Assembly: GCA_039920665.1 (NCBI GenBank)
Contig: JBDSDH010000272.1
Coordinates: 1 to 63,385, forward strand
DNA from: WLMZ01 sp039920665
GTDB taxonomy: Bacteria; Actinomycetota; Acidimicrobiia; Acidimicrobiales; Ilumatobacteraceae
Reading direction: 5' to 3'
Length of the DNA stretch: 63,385 nucleotides
The number at the start of each line of letters is the position of its first letter. Position 1 is the first letter of the stretch. The notes under the pieces were generated by a model that was given only the letters and a program-made list of their open reading frames with translations, searched no databases and was not told the DNA's origin. This document shows positions 46,351 through 55,284 of the stretch, in pieces. A program made the position numbers and the translations under genes.

Positions 46351-47280
46351 ATGACGCCAGAGACGTTCATCGCCGAACTCGAACCGGTTGCCGGCACCCT
46401 GCTCGATCGCCACTTGGCGACCGCCCGCGAGTGGTTTCCCCACGAACTCGTTCCGTATGGACGGGGGCGTGACTTCGACAAGGGCTACGAATGGTCCGAG
46501 ACGGATTCGGAAATGGCCGGCTTCGAGATTCCGGCGGCTGTCCGCAGTGCGTTGTACGTCAATCTGCTTACCGAGGACAATCTTCCGTACTACTTCCGAG
46601 ACATCGAGCGGATGTTTTCGATGGATGGTGCGTTCGGCACCTGGAATCGACGTTGGACGGCCGAGGAGGGTCGTCATTCGATCGTGATCCGGGACTACCT
46701 GACGGCGACGCGTGCGATCGATCCGGTTCAGCTTGAACGAGCACGGATGGCGCAGGTGTGCGGTGGCGAGGTTCCGAGCCCCGATTCGCCACTGATCGGC
46801 GTCGCCTACGTTGCGCTGCAAGAACTGGCCACCCGAATCGCCCACCGCAACACGGGCAAGTTGATCGGCGACAAAGCTGGGTACGACGTCATGGCCCGAG
46901 TTGCCAACGACGAGAACCTGCACTACCTGTTCTACCGAGATCTCGCGTCTGCTGCGATCGAGCTCGATCCGTCATCGATGGTGATCGCGATCGAAGAGGT
47001 CGTGCGCACGTTTGCGATGCCGGGTACCGGCATCCTCGAGTTCGACAAGCACAGTGCGTCGATCGCCCAGGCCGGTATCTACGACGCGACGATTCTGCAC
47101 GAGCAGGTCTTCGTGCCGGTGATCCTCAACCACTGGCGGGTTCAGAGCCTCGAGCGACTCAGCGCAGCTGCCGAGTTGGCCCGCGAGAAGCTGCTCAAGC
47201 GGATCGAGCGTCTCGGCACGGTCGCCAAGGCGTTGGCCGCTCGCGCCGAGCGGCGCCAGTTCGCCCCCACGCCCGCCTGA
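46351..47280 (+). CDS. Acyl-ACP desaturase (soluble diiron, DesA family)
   Basis: 309 aa. The diiron ligands of the ferritin-like acyl-ACP desaturase fold are visible: LTEDNLPYY (ExxxxxY), WTAEEGRHSIVIRDY (EExxH), and NDENLHYLFYRD (ExxH), with an intervening conserved core. It would introduce a double bond into acyl-ACP, adjusting membrane fluidity. The transcript is probably leaderless, with a palindrome over the -10, so lipid-responsive TetR control is likely. Nothing in the sequence fixes double-bond position. Confidence 0.88.
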   Translation: MTPETFIAELEPVAGTLLDRHLATAREWFPHELVPYGRGRDFDKGYEWSETDSEMAGFEIPAAVRSALYVNLLTEDNLPYYFRDIERMFSMDGAFGTWNRRWTAEEGRHSIVIRDYLTATRAIDPVQLERARMAQVCGGEVPSPDSPLIGVAYVALQELATRIAHRNTGKLIGDKAGYDVMARVANDENLHYLFYRDLASAAIELDPSSMVIAIEEVVRTFAMPGTGILEFDKHSASIAQAGIYDATILHEQVFVPVILNHWRVQSLERLSAAAELAREKLLKRIERLGTVAKALAARAERRQFAPTPA

Positions 47281-47300
47281 TCAGCTCGCCCTGGTTGGTT

Positions 47301-48311
47301 GTGCGCGTGCGGCTGCGGTCGATGCTGCGGTCGATTTTGACCACAGCGACACTGTTGTGTGCGGCGCTCACCGGGTCACCCGCGGTCGATGTGCCAGCCG
47401 CACACGCCGCCCAGTGTGCGATCACGTCGACGCTGCAACTCGGCAGTCGCTCCGGCCAGGTCGCCTGTCTCGAGGCGCGACTCTCCGAACTCGGATTCGG
47501 TACCGGCTCGGCCCCAGATCCGTCTTTCGGCTTGTCGACGCGCGCTCGCGTCGTCGCTTTCCAGACGTCGCGGGGTCTCGGTGTCGATGGCCTCGTGGGG
47601 CCGTTGACCCGCGCTGCTCTCGACCTGCATCGACCGCCGGCGGCGACCGTGGCCCCTGTCATTGTCGAGCAACGGGTGATCAGTACATCCGTTCAGGGAC
47701 GCCCGATCCTCGCGACCAGAATGGGTACTCCTGGCGGACGGATCGTTCTGGTTGTTGGCATCATTCACGGTGACGAGGTGAAAGGTGGCGAGGTGACCGC
47801 GCTGCTGGCGACTCTGGCGACGCCGGTCGGGATCGACCTGTGGCTGATCGACACCATCAACCCGGATGGGGTTGCCAACGGCACCCGAGGCAACGCGAAC
47901 GCCGTCGACCTCAACCGCAACTTCTCCAACGGTTGGAGCTACATCGCTCCGAGTAGCGAACATCGCCAGTACAGCGGAGAGGCCCCGGCCGATCAGCCCG
48001 AGACGGCAGCCACGGAGGCGTTCATCCGCGAGATCCAACCCGAGGTCGCAATCTGGTATCACCAGGACGCGAACACGGTCAGTGCCGGTGGGGCTCGCAC
48101 AGAGATCCCGACCGAGTACGCCGCACTCGTCGGGCTGTCGATCAGCGACGTGCCGTGCAGTCAGCGCTGTACCGGAACCGCGGGGTCATTCATCAACTCC
48201 ACCGTCGCCGGAGCGACCAGCTTCCTGGTCGAATTGCCGGGCTCGGCGGCAGTGACGCCAGACATGATCCGCATCCACGCCGAGGCTGCGCTGACGGTGA
48301 TGTCCCACTGA
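47301..48311 (+). CDS. Secreted M14-like zinc peptidase with peptidoglycan-binding domain
   Basis: 336 aa. The signal peptide (RSILTTATLLCAALTGSPA, cut near HAAQ) is followed by a PGBD1 domain (STLQLGSRSGQVACLEARLSELGF, FGLSTRARVVAFQTSRGL). Next comes a carboxypeptidase-like domain with zinc ligands HGDE and WYH, substrate Arg/Asn in DLNRNFSNGW, and catalytic Glu in FLVELPG. Likely cleaves peptidoglycan stem peptides at the cell wall. GTG 47301 or ATG 47322 are both possible starts; 47301 gives the more basic signal peptide. Confidence 0.82.
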   Translation: MRVRLRSMLRSILTTATLLCAALTGSPAVDVPAAHAAQCAITSTLQLGSRSGQVACLEARLSELGFGTGSAPDPSFGLSTRARVVAFQTSRGLGVDGLVGPLTRAALDLHRPPAATVAPVIVEQRVISTSVQGRPILATRMGTPGGRIVLVVGIIHGDEVKGGEVTALLATLATPVGIDLWLIDTINPDGVANGTRGNANAVDLNRNFSNGWSYIAPSSEHRQYSGEAPADQPETAATEAFIREIQPEVAIWYHQDANTVSAGGARTEIPTEYAALVGLSISDVPCSQRCTGTAGSFINSTVAGATSFLVELPGSAAVTPDMIRIHAEAALTVMSH

Positions 48312-48408
48312 CCGCCCGCGGTGAAGATGAACGGCAGATGAACTGGGCACGTCCCGGAGCGTTCCGCGGCATGAATCTTGGAGTGCACCTCGGGGGGAAT
48401 CGCGTCGG

Positions 48409-48441
48409 GGTTGCTGGAGACGGGCTAACGTCCCAGCAACC
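48409..48441 (+). promoter_or_regulatory. 33-bp palindrome centred on the ABC importer -10
   Basis: GGTTGCTGG (48409-48417) and CCAGCAACC (48433-48441) flank 15 nt that contain TAACGT (48426-48431), a -10-like hexamer. As DNA it looks like an operator enclosing the promoter. As RNA, GACG/CGTC extends the stem to 13 bp with one bulged A, so an attenuator hairpin is the alternative. Confidence 0.45.
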
Positions 48442-48489
48442 AACCGGGGCCCGTGAACAGGTCACCTCGGCTACAACAAGGGGAGCAAC

Positions 48490-49677
48490 GTGCTACGGAA
48501 GAAGTATCTGAGAGCAATGGCCGCCACGGTCGCCATCGGCTTCATCGCCACATCGTGCGGCAGCGACACCAAAAAGGCCGACACGACGACTGCCGCACCA
48601 GTGGAAACCACGGCTCCGGCCGAGACCACTGGCGCGTCGACGGCACCGGCCGAGGCCGGCGATCTGTCTGGGCTCGTCGACGAGTGCGCGACCGAGGGGA
48701 ACAAGCTCAACCTGATCGCACTGCCCGACGAGTGGGCCAACTACAAGGGAATCATCGCCGCCTTCGGTGAGAAGTACCCCGACATCAAGTATTCGGTCGC
48801 CAACCCGAACGCTTCCTCCAAGGAAGAAGAAGATGCCGTCAAGACCCTCGCTGGTCAGGATGACATGCCCGACACCGTCGACGTCAGCCCGGCAATTGCA
48901 TCGTCGATGGTCGATCAGGGACTTTTCGCACCCTACATTCCGACAGTGATCGACGAGATCCCCACGGATCTGCAGGGTCCTGGCAACAACTGGTACGGCT
49001 CGTACTACGGCATCATGGCGATCTCGACCAACACCACGATCGTCAAGAACGCCCCCAAGACATGGTCCGATCTCGCCAAGCCGGAGTACAGGGGCCTCGT
49101 CGCCCTCAACGGTGACCCGCGCGAAGCCGGCGCAGCATTCGCCGCTGTCATGGCTGCATCACTGGCCAACGGTGGCAGCGCAGACGACATCACGCCTGGC
49201 ATCGAGTTCTTCGCCAAGCTCAAGAAGTCCGGCAACCTCGGCAACGCCGATGTGACCCCGGCGACCGTGATCTCGGGCGAGACCCCGATCGCGCTCGACT
49301 GGAGCTACAACGTTCCGGGTCTGCGGGCCCAGATCGAGGATGCCGGTTTCACCTATGAGACCAACTTCCCGTCCGACGGCGTCTACGGCGGCTTCTACGG
49401 GCAGGGTGTCGTTGCCAACTCGCCGCACGGTGCCTGCTCGAAGCTGTGGATCGAGCACATCCTGTCGAACGAGGGGGCCCTCGGCTACCTCGAAGGCGGC
49501 GCCATTCCGGCCCGCTACGCGGCGATCGTCAAGGCCGGCCTGGTTGATGAGGCTGCCAAGGCCAACCTGCCGCCAGCAGAGTTGATCGACCAGATCTCGT
49601 TCCTCACGCCGAAGCAGATCGACGCCGCCAAGGCAGTTCTCGCCGAGAAGTGGGGCCCGATGGTTGCGGACGCCTGA
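48490..49677 (+). CDS. ABC importer substrate-binding lipoprotein
   Basis: 395 aa. A lipobox (FIATSC, Cys about residue 19) is followed by a Thr/Pro/Ala-rich linker and a type-2 periplasmic binding fold. LNLIALPDEWANYKGIIAAFGEKYPDIKY and YYGIMAISTNTTIVKNAPKTWSDLAKPEYRGLVAL resemble the family that binds ferric iron, polyamines, thiamine or aminoethylphosphonate; the ligand cannot be told. GTG 48490 with AGGGGAG 5-6 nt upstream. First gene of a four-gene operon. Confidence 0.86.
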   Translation: MLRKKYLRAMAATVAIGFIATSCGSDTKKADTTTAAPVETTAPAETTGASTAPAEAGDLSGLVDECATEGNKLNLIALPDEWANYKGIIAAFGEKYPDIKYSVANPNASSKEEEDAVKTLAGQDDMPDTVDVSPAIASSMVDQGLFAPYIPTVIDEIPTDLQGPGNNWYGSYYGIMAISTNTTIVKNAPKTWSDLAKPEYRGLVALNGDPREAGAAFAAVMAASLANGGSADDITPGIEFFAKLKKSGNLGNADVTPATVISGETPIALDWSYNVPGLRAQIEDAGFTYETNFPSDGVYGGFYGQGVVANSPHGACSKLWIEHILSNEGALGYLEGGAIPARYAAIVKAGLVDEAAKANLPPAELIDQISFLTPKQIDAAKAVLAEKWGPMVADA

Positions 49678-49684
49678 GCGTTTC

Positions 49685-50599
49685 GTGACTGATGTTGCAC
49701 TGAACGCAGTGGGGGGTCGCGCCGCAGGCGCGGCCCCCGCCGCGTCTGCTCCCAAGGCTCGGCGATCGTGGGCATGGCTCGGCCTCGTCCCATTCCTGGC
49801 CTTTCTGCTGCTGTTCCTGATCGTCCCGGCGATCAGTGTGTTCTCCAAGTCTCTGTTCGACAACAACGGCGACTTCGGTTTCGGCGCCCTGAAGAATGCC
49901 TTCACCGGCCAGAACCTCGATGCATTCAGTTTCTCGGTGAGGCTGTCGGCGCTGTCGGCGCTGATCGGCGTGATCATCGGGACGTTGCTCGCATACGCAG
50001 CGACCACGATCCGGCGCCCCAAGTGGCTGCGCACGGTCGTGACTGCCTTCAGCGGCGTTGCCGCCAACCTCGGTGGCGTCCCGCTCGCATTCGCGTTTCT
50101 CGCCCTGCTCGGACGCCAAGGCATCGGGACCAAGGTCCTCGAGGGGCTCGGCATCGATCTCTACGGCCACGACTTCGCGCTTGACTCGATCTGGGGTTTC
50201 GCCACCGTCTACTCGTACTTCAACATTCCGCTGATGGTGTTGATCACGCTGCCGGCCATCGACGGTCTCAAGACGGCGTGGCGTGAAGCGTGCGCCAACC
50301 TCGGCGGCACCTCGTTCACCTATTGGCGGCGAGTCGGGATCCCGGTGCTGACACCATCGCTGCTCGGCGGATTCTTGCTGTTGTTCGCAAACTCGTTCAG
50401 CGCGTATGCAACGGCTGCAGCAATCACGACCAAGTCGTCGATCGTGCCGCTCCGGATCAGCTTCTACTTCCGCGGCGACATCTCATCGGGCGAAGAGCAA
50501 CTCGGCTTCTCGCTCGCGGCATGGATGATCTTGATCATGATCGTCTGTATGGGTCTGTACTGGTTCCTGCGCAAGCGGGCCGAAAGGTGGCGCACATGA
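49685..50599 (+). CDS. ABC importer permease (first)
   Basis: 304 aa. Six membrane segments begin with WLGLVPFLAFLLLFLIVPAISVF. The EAA loop reads DGLKTAWREACANLGGTSFTYWRRVGIPVLTP, which contacts the ATPase. PotB/CysT-like permease. GTG 49685 lies 8 nt after the binding protein's stop; TTG 49664 is the alternative. It overlaps the next permease (ATGA). Confidence 0.88.
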   Translation: MTDVALNAVGGRAAGAAPAASAPKARRSWAWLGLVPFLAFLLLFLIVPAISVFSKSLFDNNGDFGFGALKNAFTGQNLDAFSFSVRLSALSALIGVIIGTLLAYAATTIRRPKWLRTVVTAFSGVAANLGGVPLAFAFLALLGRQGIGTKVLEGLGIDLYGHDFALDSIWGFATVYSYFNIPLMVLITLPAIDGLKTAWREACANLGGTSFTYWRRVGIPVLTPSLLGGFLLLFANSFSAYATAAAITTKSSIVPLRISFYFRGDISSGEEQLGFSLAAWMILIMIVCMGLYWFLRKRAERWRT

Positions 50600-51513
50600 T
50601 GCCCGTCGAACCGCAATTCGGGCTGTCGCCCCTCGTGGATCCAGAGTTGGGGGGACCGCCGACCGGTCCCGTGCCGATGGCTCCAGCGCCCGTCGGCAAA
50701 CCGAGCAAGTGGATCGGCAAGATCGGCCCGGTCGTCGTGCTGCTGGTCTGCTTGGCCTTCTTCGCGCTGCCACTCCTCGCGATGGCCCGCTTCGCTTTCC
50801 AGCAGATCCCGGTGATCACGCTGCGCTGGTCGGACATCTTCAGCCGTTGGACGCTGAGATTCGTCAAGCAAGGGCTCGACGACCAACCATTGCGCAACGG
50901 ACTGTGGCTGAGCCTCAAGCTCGTCCTCGCCACCGTCGCGTTGACAATGGCACTGCTCTTGCCGACGACCCTGTGGGTTCACCTCCGGCTGCCGAAGCTG
51001 CGTTCGTTCGTCGAGTTCTTGACCGTCTTGCCGTATGTGATCCCGCCGATTGCGCTGGTCGCCGGCATCGTCGTGGTCAAGGACAACGCTCGCTGGTTCC
51101 TCAACTCGGACTACTCGCTCGTTCCTTTCTATGTGGTGCTCGCTCTGCCGTTCACGTTCCGCTCGCTCGATGCCGGCATTCGAGCGCTCGATGTCAAGAC
51201 ACTCGTCGATGCATCGCGGAGCCTCGGTGCTGGCTGGGGCACGACCCTCTTTCGGGCGCTGATCCCCAACCTGCGGGCATCGATCGTGTCGAGTTCGTTC
51301 CTCACGGCCACGGTCGTGCTCGGTGAGTTCACGATTGCGCGAGTGTTGCTCAAGCGCACGTTGCCGACCGAGTTGTACACCTTTCAGCAGAGCAATGCGT
51401 TCGCCGGGACCGGGATGGCACTTTTGATTCTCCTCGTGACCACACTGCTGCTCTTGATTCTCACCCTGGTCACCCGCAAACGCGGCGCTGCCCAGTCCAT
51501 CACGGTTTTCTAG
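50596..51513 (+). CDS. ABC importer permease (second)
   Basis: 305 aa. A Pro-rich cytosolic N-terminus of about 40 residues precedes six membrane segments. The EAA loop is DVKTLVDASRSLGAGWGTTLFRALIPNLRA. PotC-like partner of the upstream permease. ATG 50596 overlaps the previous TGA; ATG 50599 is also in frame. Confidence 0.88.
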   Translation: MMPVEPQFGLSPLVDPELGGPPTGPVPMAPAPVGKPSKWIGKIGPVVVLLVCLAFFALPLLAMARFAFQQIPVITLRWSDIFSRWTLRFVKQGLDDQPLRNGLWLSLKLVLATVALTMALLLPTTLWVHLRLPKLRSFVEFLTVLPYVIPPIALVAGIVVVKDNARWFLNSDYSLVPFYVVLALPFTFRSLDAGIRALDVKTLVDASRSLGAGWGTTLFRALIPNLRASIVSSSFLTATVVLGEFTIARVLLKRTLPTELYTFQQSNAFAGTGMALLILLVTTLLLLILTLVTRKRGAAQSITVF

Positions 51514-51531
51514 GCAAGGTCTCACACCCAC

Positions 51532-52614
51532 ATGAGTTCACTCAGCTACATCTCTGTTCGCAAGACGTTCGGACCCACCGTTGCGCTCGAGAGCCTCGAT
51601 CTCGATGTCCGTAACGGTGAACTGATCAGCCTGCTCGGCCCCTCTGGTTGCGGTAAGACCACGGCGCTGCGCATCGCAGCCGGGTTCGAATTCGCGGACT
51701 CTGGAGCAATGCTGGTATCTGGCAGCGACATCACCCGGACCCCCGCCCACAAACGCAACATGGGGATGGTGTTCCAGAGCTACAGCCTGTTCCCCAACCT
51801 GACGGTCGCTCAGAACGTCGAGTTCGGCCTCCGCACCCGCAAGGTCGCAAGCGGCGAGCGCAAGCGGCGGGTCGGCGAAATGCTCGAACTGGTGCAGCTG
51901 AGCTCGTTGGACAACCGTTACGCCCATCAGCTGTCGGGCGGTCAGCAGCAACGTGTTGCGCTGGCGCGGGCACTGGCGATCCGGCCGGAGGTGTTACTGC
52001 TCGACGAGCCGCTCTCGGCTCTCGATGCCAAGGTTCGCCTCGCCCTGCGCGACGAGATCCGTCGGATCCAGACCGAACTCGGTATCACGACGCTGATCGT
52101 CACCCACGACCAGGAAGAAGCACTCGGTATCGCCGATCGCGTCGGTGTGATGTCCAACGGCCGAATCGAACAACTCGCCGCTCCGAGCGAGGTCTACAGC
52201 AGGCCGTCGAGCGCGTTCGTTGCCCGTTTCGTCGGCTCGATGAACGAATTGCCGGCCACCATCCGGGGTGCCGACGCAGTGGATGTACTCGGCACCGTCA
52301 TCCTCACCCCGAGCGCAGCGGGTCACGACGCCGGTACCGAGGTGCTGCTCCTCGTGCGTCCCGAGGACATGGTCGTCAACGCCGAAGGTGTGACCGGACT
52401 CGTTGGTTCAGTGACCTCGACCACGTTCCAGGGCGCAGCCACGGTGGTCGGAGTTCGTCTCGACGTGATCGACTCATTGGTCCACGCCCACCTGGCGAGT
52501 TCCGGCGCTGGTCATCTGGCGGTCGGCCAGCGGGTATCGGTGTCGATCGACGGCGCCCGAGCAGTGACCGAACGGGTCGATTCACGGTCCGAGCAGACCG
52601 ACGTGTCGGTCTGA
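51532..52614 (+). CDS. ABC importer ATPase (PotA/FbpC-like)
   Basis: 360 aa. Walker A GPSGCGKTT, Q-loop MVFQSYSLFPNLTV, signature LSGGQQQRVALARAL, Walker B VLLLDEPLSALD, and a C-terminal TOBE-like regulatory region (LLLVRPEDMVVNAEG). Energises uptake by the two upstream permeases. Eighteen nt after the second permease; completes the operon. Convergent with the GDPD lipoprotein 12 nt away, with no clear terminator between. Confidence 0.92.
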   Translation: MSSLSYISVRKTFGPTVALESLDLDVRNGELISLLGPSGCGKTTALRIAAGFEFADSGAMLVSGSDITRTPAHKRNMGMVFQSYSLFPNLTVAQNVEFGLRTRKVASGERKRRVGEMLELVQLSSLDNRYAHQLSGGQQQRVALARALAIRPEVLLLDEPLSALDAKVRLALRDEIRRIQTELGITTLIVTHDQEEALGIADRVGVMSNGRIEQLAAPSEVYSRPSSAFVARFVGSMNELPATIRGADAVDVLGTVILTPSAAGHDAGTEVLLLVRPEDMVVNAEGVTGLVGSVTSTTFQGAATVVGVRLDVIDSLVHAHLASSGAGHLAVGQRVSVSIDGARAVTERVDSRSEQTDVSV

Positions 52615-52626
52615 CCATCGTGCGTG

Positions 52627-53775
52627 TCAGCCGGCGAACGTCCTGACCGCTTCGACACCGGCCCCCGGGAAGTTGATGTTGAGGCCGTCCATGCCTTCGG
52701 TCAACAACTGCTGGTACGACGCCGGATTCTCGAGCGTGCGGTCGTTGGGCCAGACCCACACGAAGTAACCGGCGGCGTGGGTCTTGGTCATTGTGTCGGG
52801 TGACAACACATCGATCTCACCGAACTTCGGCGGCAACTGCAGGATCCGCATTCCATCGGGCAACGGTGTGCTGTCGAGCACCCAAGCACTCGATGCGCCG
52901 AGGCCGGGCGAGATTTCGACGGTCGGTGCGAACTCGTGGAAGGCGGTGACGACAGCATCGTCGAACGAGGCGACGACTGCATTGTCGAGCAGATCGAGTT
53001 CGGCCAACTCGGTCGCGAGTTCGCGAGCAGCGGCGATGGCCGGCTCGCCCTCGCCTTTGATCTCGATGTTGACCGGATAGTCGGAGAACCGTTTGGCCAC
53101 GTCGCTGAAGCGGGCGATGGCAAAGTCGTCAGCCGTGTAGCCGGCGGGTGGTTGGACAGCACCGGTGCGAATGCCGCGGTAAATGTAGGCCTCGGGCGCA
53201 GCATCGGTGCACACACAGCCGGCGGTGAACGAATAGGCGTTGTCGAGTGCGTGCAGTTGCTCGTAGGTCGAATCGGCGACGACGAGATCCTGGTCTGCCG
53301 TGCGGCCGGTGGAGTCGTCGTGCTGGATCACGAGCACGCCGTCGCCGGTGAGTTGGACGTCGAAATCGAGCATGTCGACCCCGGCCTTCACACTTTCGCC
53401 GTAGCCGTAGGGGCTGGAGTGGGGGAACTGGTCCTCGCCGGCAGCGTGGGCGAGCACGATCGGGCGGCCGAGATCGAGCAGTTGCTGGATCGTGAGCGGT
53501 CCGGAAGACACCGGATCGCTAGCGGGCGGGTCGGTGTCGACCGTGGTCGCAGCCGACGGCTCGGGGGTCGGCTCAGTGGTGTCCGGCGACGCGGTGTCTG
53601 CCGGACCGGTCGAGGCCACCGCTGCAGGCGATGTCGCGACCGACGTCTCGATCGTGGAGCTGATCGTCGCTGGATCGGTGGTCCCGCCGGCACTGCCTGA
53701 CCCGCTGCCGCAGGCGGCGATCAACAGTGTCGACGCAATGGCCAATGCCAGCGCGCGTCCGCGTTGAAATTTCAT
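52627..53775 (-). CDS. Glycerophosphodiester phosphodiesterase lipoprotein
   Basis: 382 aa. Lipobox LLIAAC (Cys about residue 22), a Ser/Thr/Pro-rich linker to about residue 95, then a GDPD TIM barrel: VLAHAAGEDQFPHSS (catalytic His; the usual Arg of HRG is Ala), DMLDFDVQLTGDGVLVIQHDDST (metal Asp and second catalytic His) and YPVNIEIKGEG. Probably hydrolyses glycerophosphodiesters outside the membrane to release glycerol-3-phosphate. ATG 53775 has AGGGAGC upstream. The very long open frame beyond it is antisense noise. Confidence 0.86.
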   Translation of the reverse strand: MKFQRGRALALAIASTLLIAACGSGSGSAGGTTDPATISSTIETSVATSPAAVASTGPADTASPDTTEPTPEPSAATTVDTDPPASDPVSSGPLTIQQLLDLGRPIVLAHAAGEDQFPHSSPYGYGESVKAGVDMLDFDVQLTGDGVLVIQHDDSTGRTADQDLVVADSTYEQLHALDNAYSFTAGCVCTDAAPEAYIYRGIRTGAVQPPAGYTADDFAIARFSDVAKRFSDYPVNIEIKGEGEPAIAAARELATELAELDLLDNAVVASFDDAVVTAFHEFAPTVEISPGLGASSAWVLDSTPLPDGMRILQLPPKFGEIDVLSPDTMTKTHAAGYFVWVWPNDRTLENPASYQQLLTEGMDGLNINFPGAGVEAVRTFAG

Positions 53776-53804
53776 GGTGCTCCCTGGAAGTGGTTGTCGC
53801 CGGA

Positions 53805-54347
53805 TCAGCGGGCGGCAAGCGTGCGATTGCCTTGATGGACGTCGTGCAGGTGGTGGATCGGATCGTGGATCAGATATTGAGCGAAGGAGTGCACGGTGAA
53901 CTTGGCACCGTCGCTGCGGGTGCCGGTGCGTTGCCACTGGTCGCCCGTGACGGCGTGGAAACGCTCGGCCAGTGATTCTGCAGCGTGCAACAACGCCGGG
54001 GCGACATCGACCGGATCCTGCTCGTTGTAACGCTCGCTGAGAGCAGTCGCGTCCTGATCCCAGTTCTGGTACGTGGGGTCGTCGTGTTCGAGCATCAACC
54101 GCAGCCGTTCGTTGAACAGCACGAACACGTCGCGAACATGACACCCGTACTCGAGGGCCGACCAGTGCTGCGGCGTCGGGCGCGAACGAACATCGTTGGA
54201 TTCCAACAGTTGGACCCACTCTGCGGCATTGGCGGACAGCGTGTCGGAGATGGTGGTGGGATCGTACGACCCAGCGTCGAAACCGCACTCCGAGCACTCT
54301 CGTTCGAGCACCCAGGTCCAGTTCTTGTCGTCAGGCGAGATCGTCAT
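53805..54347 (-). CDS. DinB / mycothiol-dependent maleylpyruvate isomerase-like protein
   Basis: 180 aa. The four-helix DinB-like fold is suggested by HWSALEYGCHVRDVFVLFNERLRLML and FAQYLIHDPIHHLHDVHQG; the metal His residues (GCHVRD, HDPIHHLHD) match the family triad. Family members are metal-dependent, thiol-linked enzymes; the substrate is unknown. ATG 54347 is preceded by TACCCT ending 7 nt upstream; the longer frame to 54386 is rejected. Confidence 0.83.
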   Translation of the reverse strand: MTISPDDKNWTWVLERECSECGFDAGSYDPTTISDTLSANAAEWVQLLESNDVRSRPTPQHWSALEYGCHVRDVFVLFNERLRLMLEHDDPTYQNWDQDATALSERYNEQDPVDVAPALLHAAESLAERFHAVTGDQWQRTGTRSDGAKFTVHSFAQYLIHDPIHHLHDVHQGNRTLAAR

Positions 54348-54354
54348 GGAGTTC

Positions 54355-54360
54355 AGGGTA
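54355..54360 (-). promoter_or_regulatory. Leaderless -10 hexamer (TACCCT)
   Basis: TACCCT on the minus strand ends 7 nt before ATG 54347 of the DinB-like gene. Confidence 0.4.
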
Positions 54361-54399
54361 CCCAGCGAAGCCCGTCGGACGTCCACAACCGCCGGCGAC

Positions 54400-55284
54400 T
54401 CAATTCACGATGGCGTTGGCGGCGACGTTTCCCACGACGTTTCCCACCACGTTTCCCACCACATTGTGGATCCGGACCCCACTGTCGATCGCTTCGAACG
54501 ACTTTGACGTTGGAATTGCCAACGGTCCGGGTGCGACCGGCTCCCCGAGTTCGTCGATCGAGTGGATGGTGACGATCATGTCGCGCTCATCGGGAGCGAT
54601 GTGAACCGTGGTCGATTCGCTCCGACGAACGACGGTGGCCAACAGCTCCTGGGTCGAGCGCAACACCAGCACCGCTCCGGCCGAGGTCAACGTGGTCGGC
54701 AACTCGGCATCGAGCTCGACCACCGCACCGACCTCTTCCCGGGTCGCATCGACCTCGACCTGCAACGCCACTCGCAGTGGATCCGGCTCGCCCTGGAACA
54801 CAGAGTCGAGATCTGGCCCGAGGGCGATACTGAGCCGCCACAGCCGTTCGCTGCGGGACTGCTCGAGATCCCAGATCAGCTGAGGGTCGAAGCCGGCGAA
54901 GACCTCGGTCGATCGTTCGTCGGCGAGCCGAGCCCGATCCAACGAGGCTGCTGCTTCGAACACGGCAGCGTCGCGGTCACTGCGAGCTTGGACTGCATCG
55001 GCGGTTGCGATTTCGCGGAGGCGTTCGGCCTCGGTGCGTGCTTGACGCGCCTCTTCCGCTTCGACTGACAGGGCGGCAGCCTGCTCGGACAGTGCTGCGG
55101 TAGCGGCTGCTACCGCAGCTTGCGACGATGAGTTGCGGTCTCGTTCGGTGGCGAGGCGGCGGGCAGTGATCAACCAGCCGACGAGCAGACCAAGGGCGAC
55201 GACAGCGCTGGCGACGACGGCGACGATCATCGGATCGACCCTACTGACCGCCCGGCCAAAGGCGGTCGCGGCATGTGTCATCAT
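54400..55284 (-). CDS. Membrane-anchored coiled-coil protein with VGNV tail repeats
   Basis: 294 aa, unrecognised. One N-terminal membrane segment (MIVAVVASAVVALGLLVGWLIT, about residues 19-40) is followed by an Ala/Glu/Arg-rich coiled coil (about 45-125). A mixed alpha/beta domain comes next (WDLEQSRSERLWRLSIALGPDLD, TTVHIAPDERDMIVTIHSIDELG). The C-terminus is VVGNVVGNVVGNVAAN, encoded by 12-bp repeats. ATG 55284 and 55281 overlap the divergent patatin start; ATG 55230, directly before the membrane segment, would avoid this. Confidence 0.6.
   Translation of the reverse strand: MMTHAATAFGRAVSRVDPMIVAVVASAVVALGLLVGWLITARRLATERDRNSSSQAAVAAATAALSEQAAALSVEAEEARQARTEAERLREIATADAVQARSDRDAAVFEAAASLDRARLADERSTEVFAGFDPQLIWDLEQSRSERLWRLSIALGPDLDSVFQGEPDPLRVALQVEVDATREEVGAVVELDAELPTTLTSAGAVLVLRSTQELLATVVRRSESTTVHIAPDERDMIVTIHSIDELGEPVAPGPLAIPTSKSFEAIDSGVRIHNVVGNVVGNVVGNVAANAIVN
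54425..54460. repeat. 12-bp in-frame tandem repeat, three copies
   Basis: Units ACGTTTCCCACG, ACGTTTCCCACC, ACGTTTCCCACC (54425, 54437, 54449) encode the GNVV tetrads at the C-terminus of the coiled-coil protein. Confidence 0.85.

Noticed and set aside
48380..48489. TPP riboswitch before the ABC importer
   Set aside because: GTGAACAGGTC faintly recalls the THI element, but there is no CTGAGA and the rest of the fold does not match; the strong feature is the palindrome around the -10.
54348..55229. Large frames opposite the coiled-coil protein
   Set aside because: They lack start signals and family features; the minus-strand frame has a clear membrane segment and heptad-like coil.
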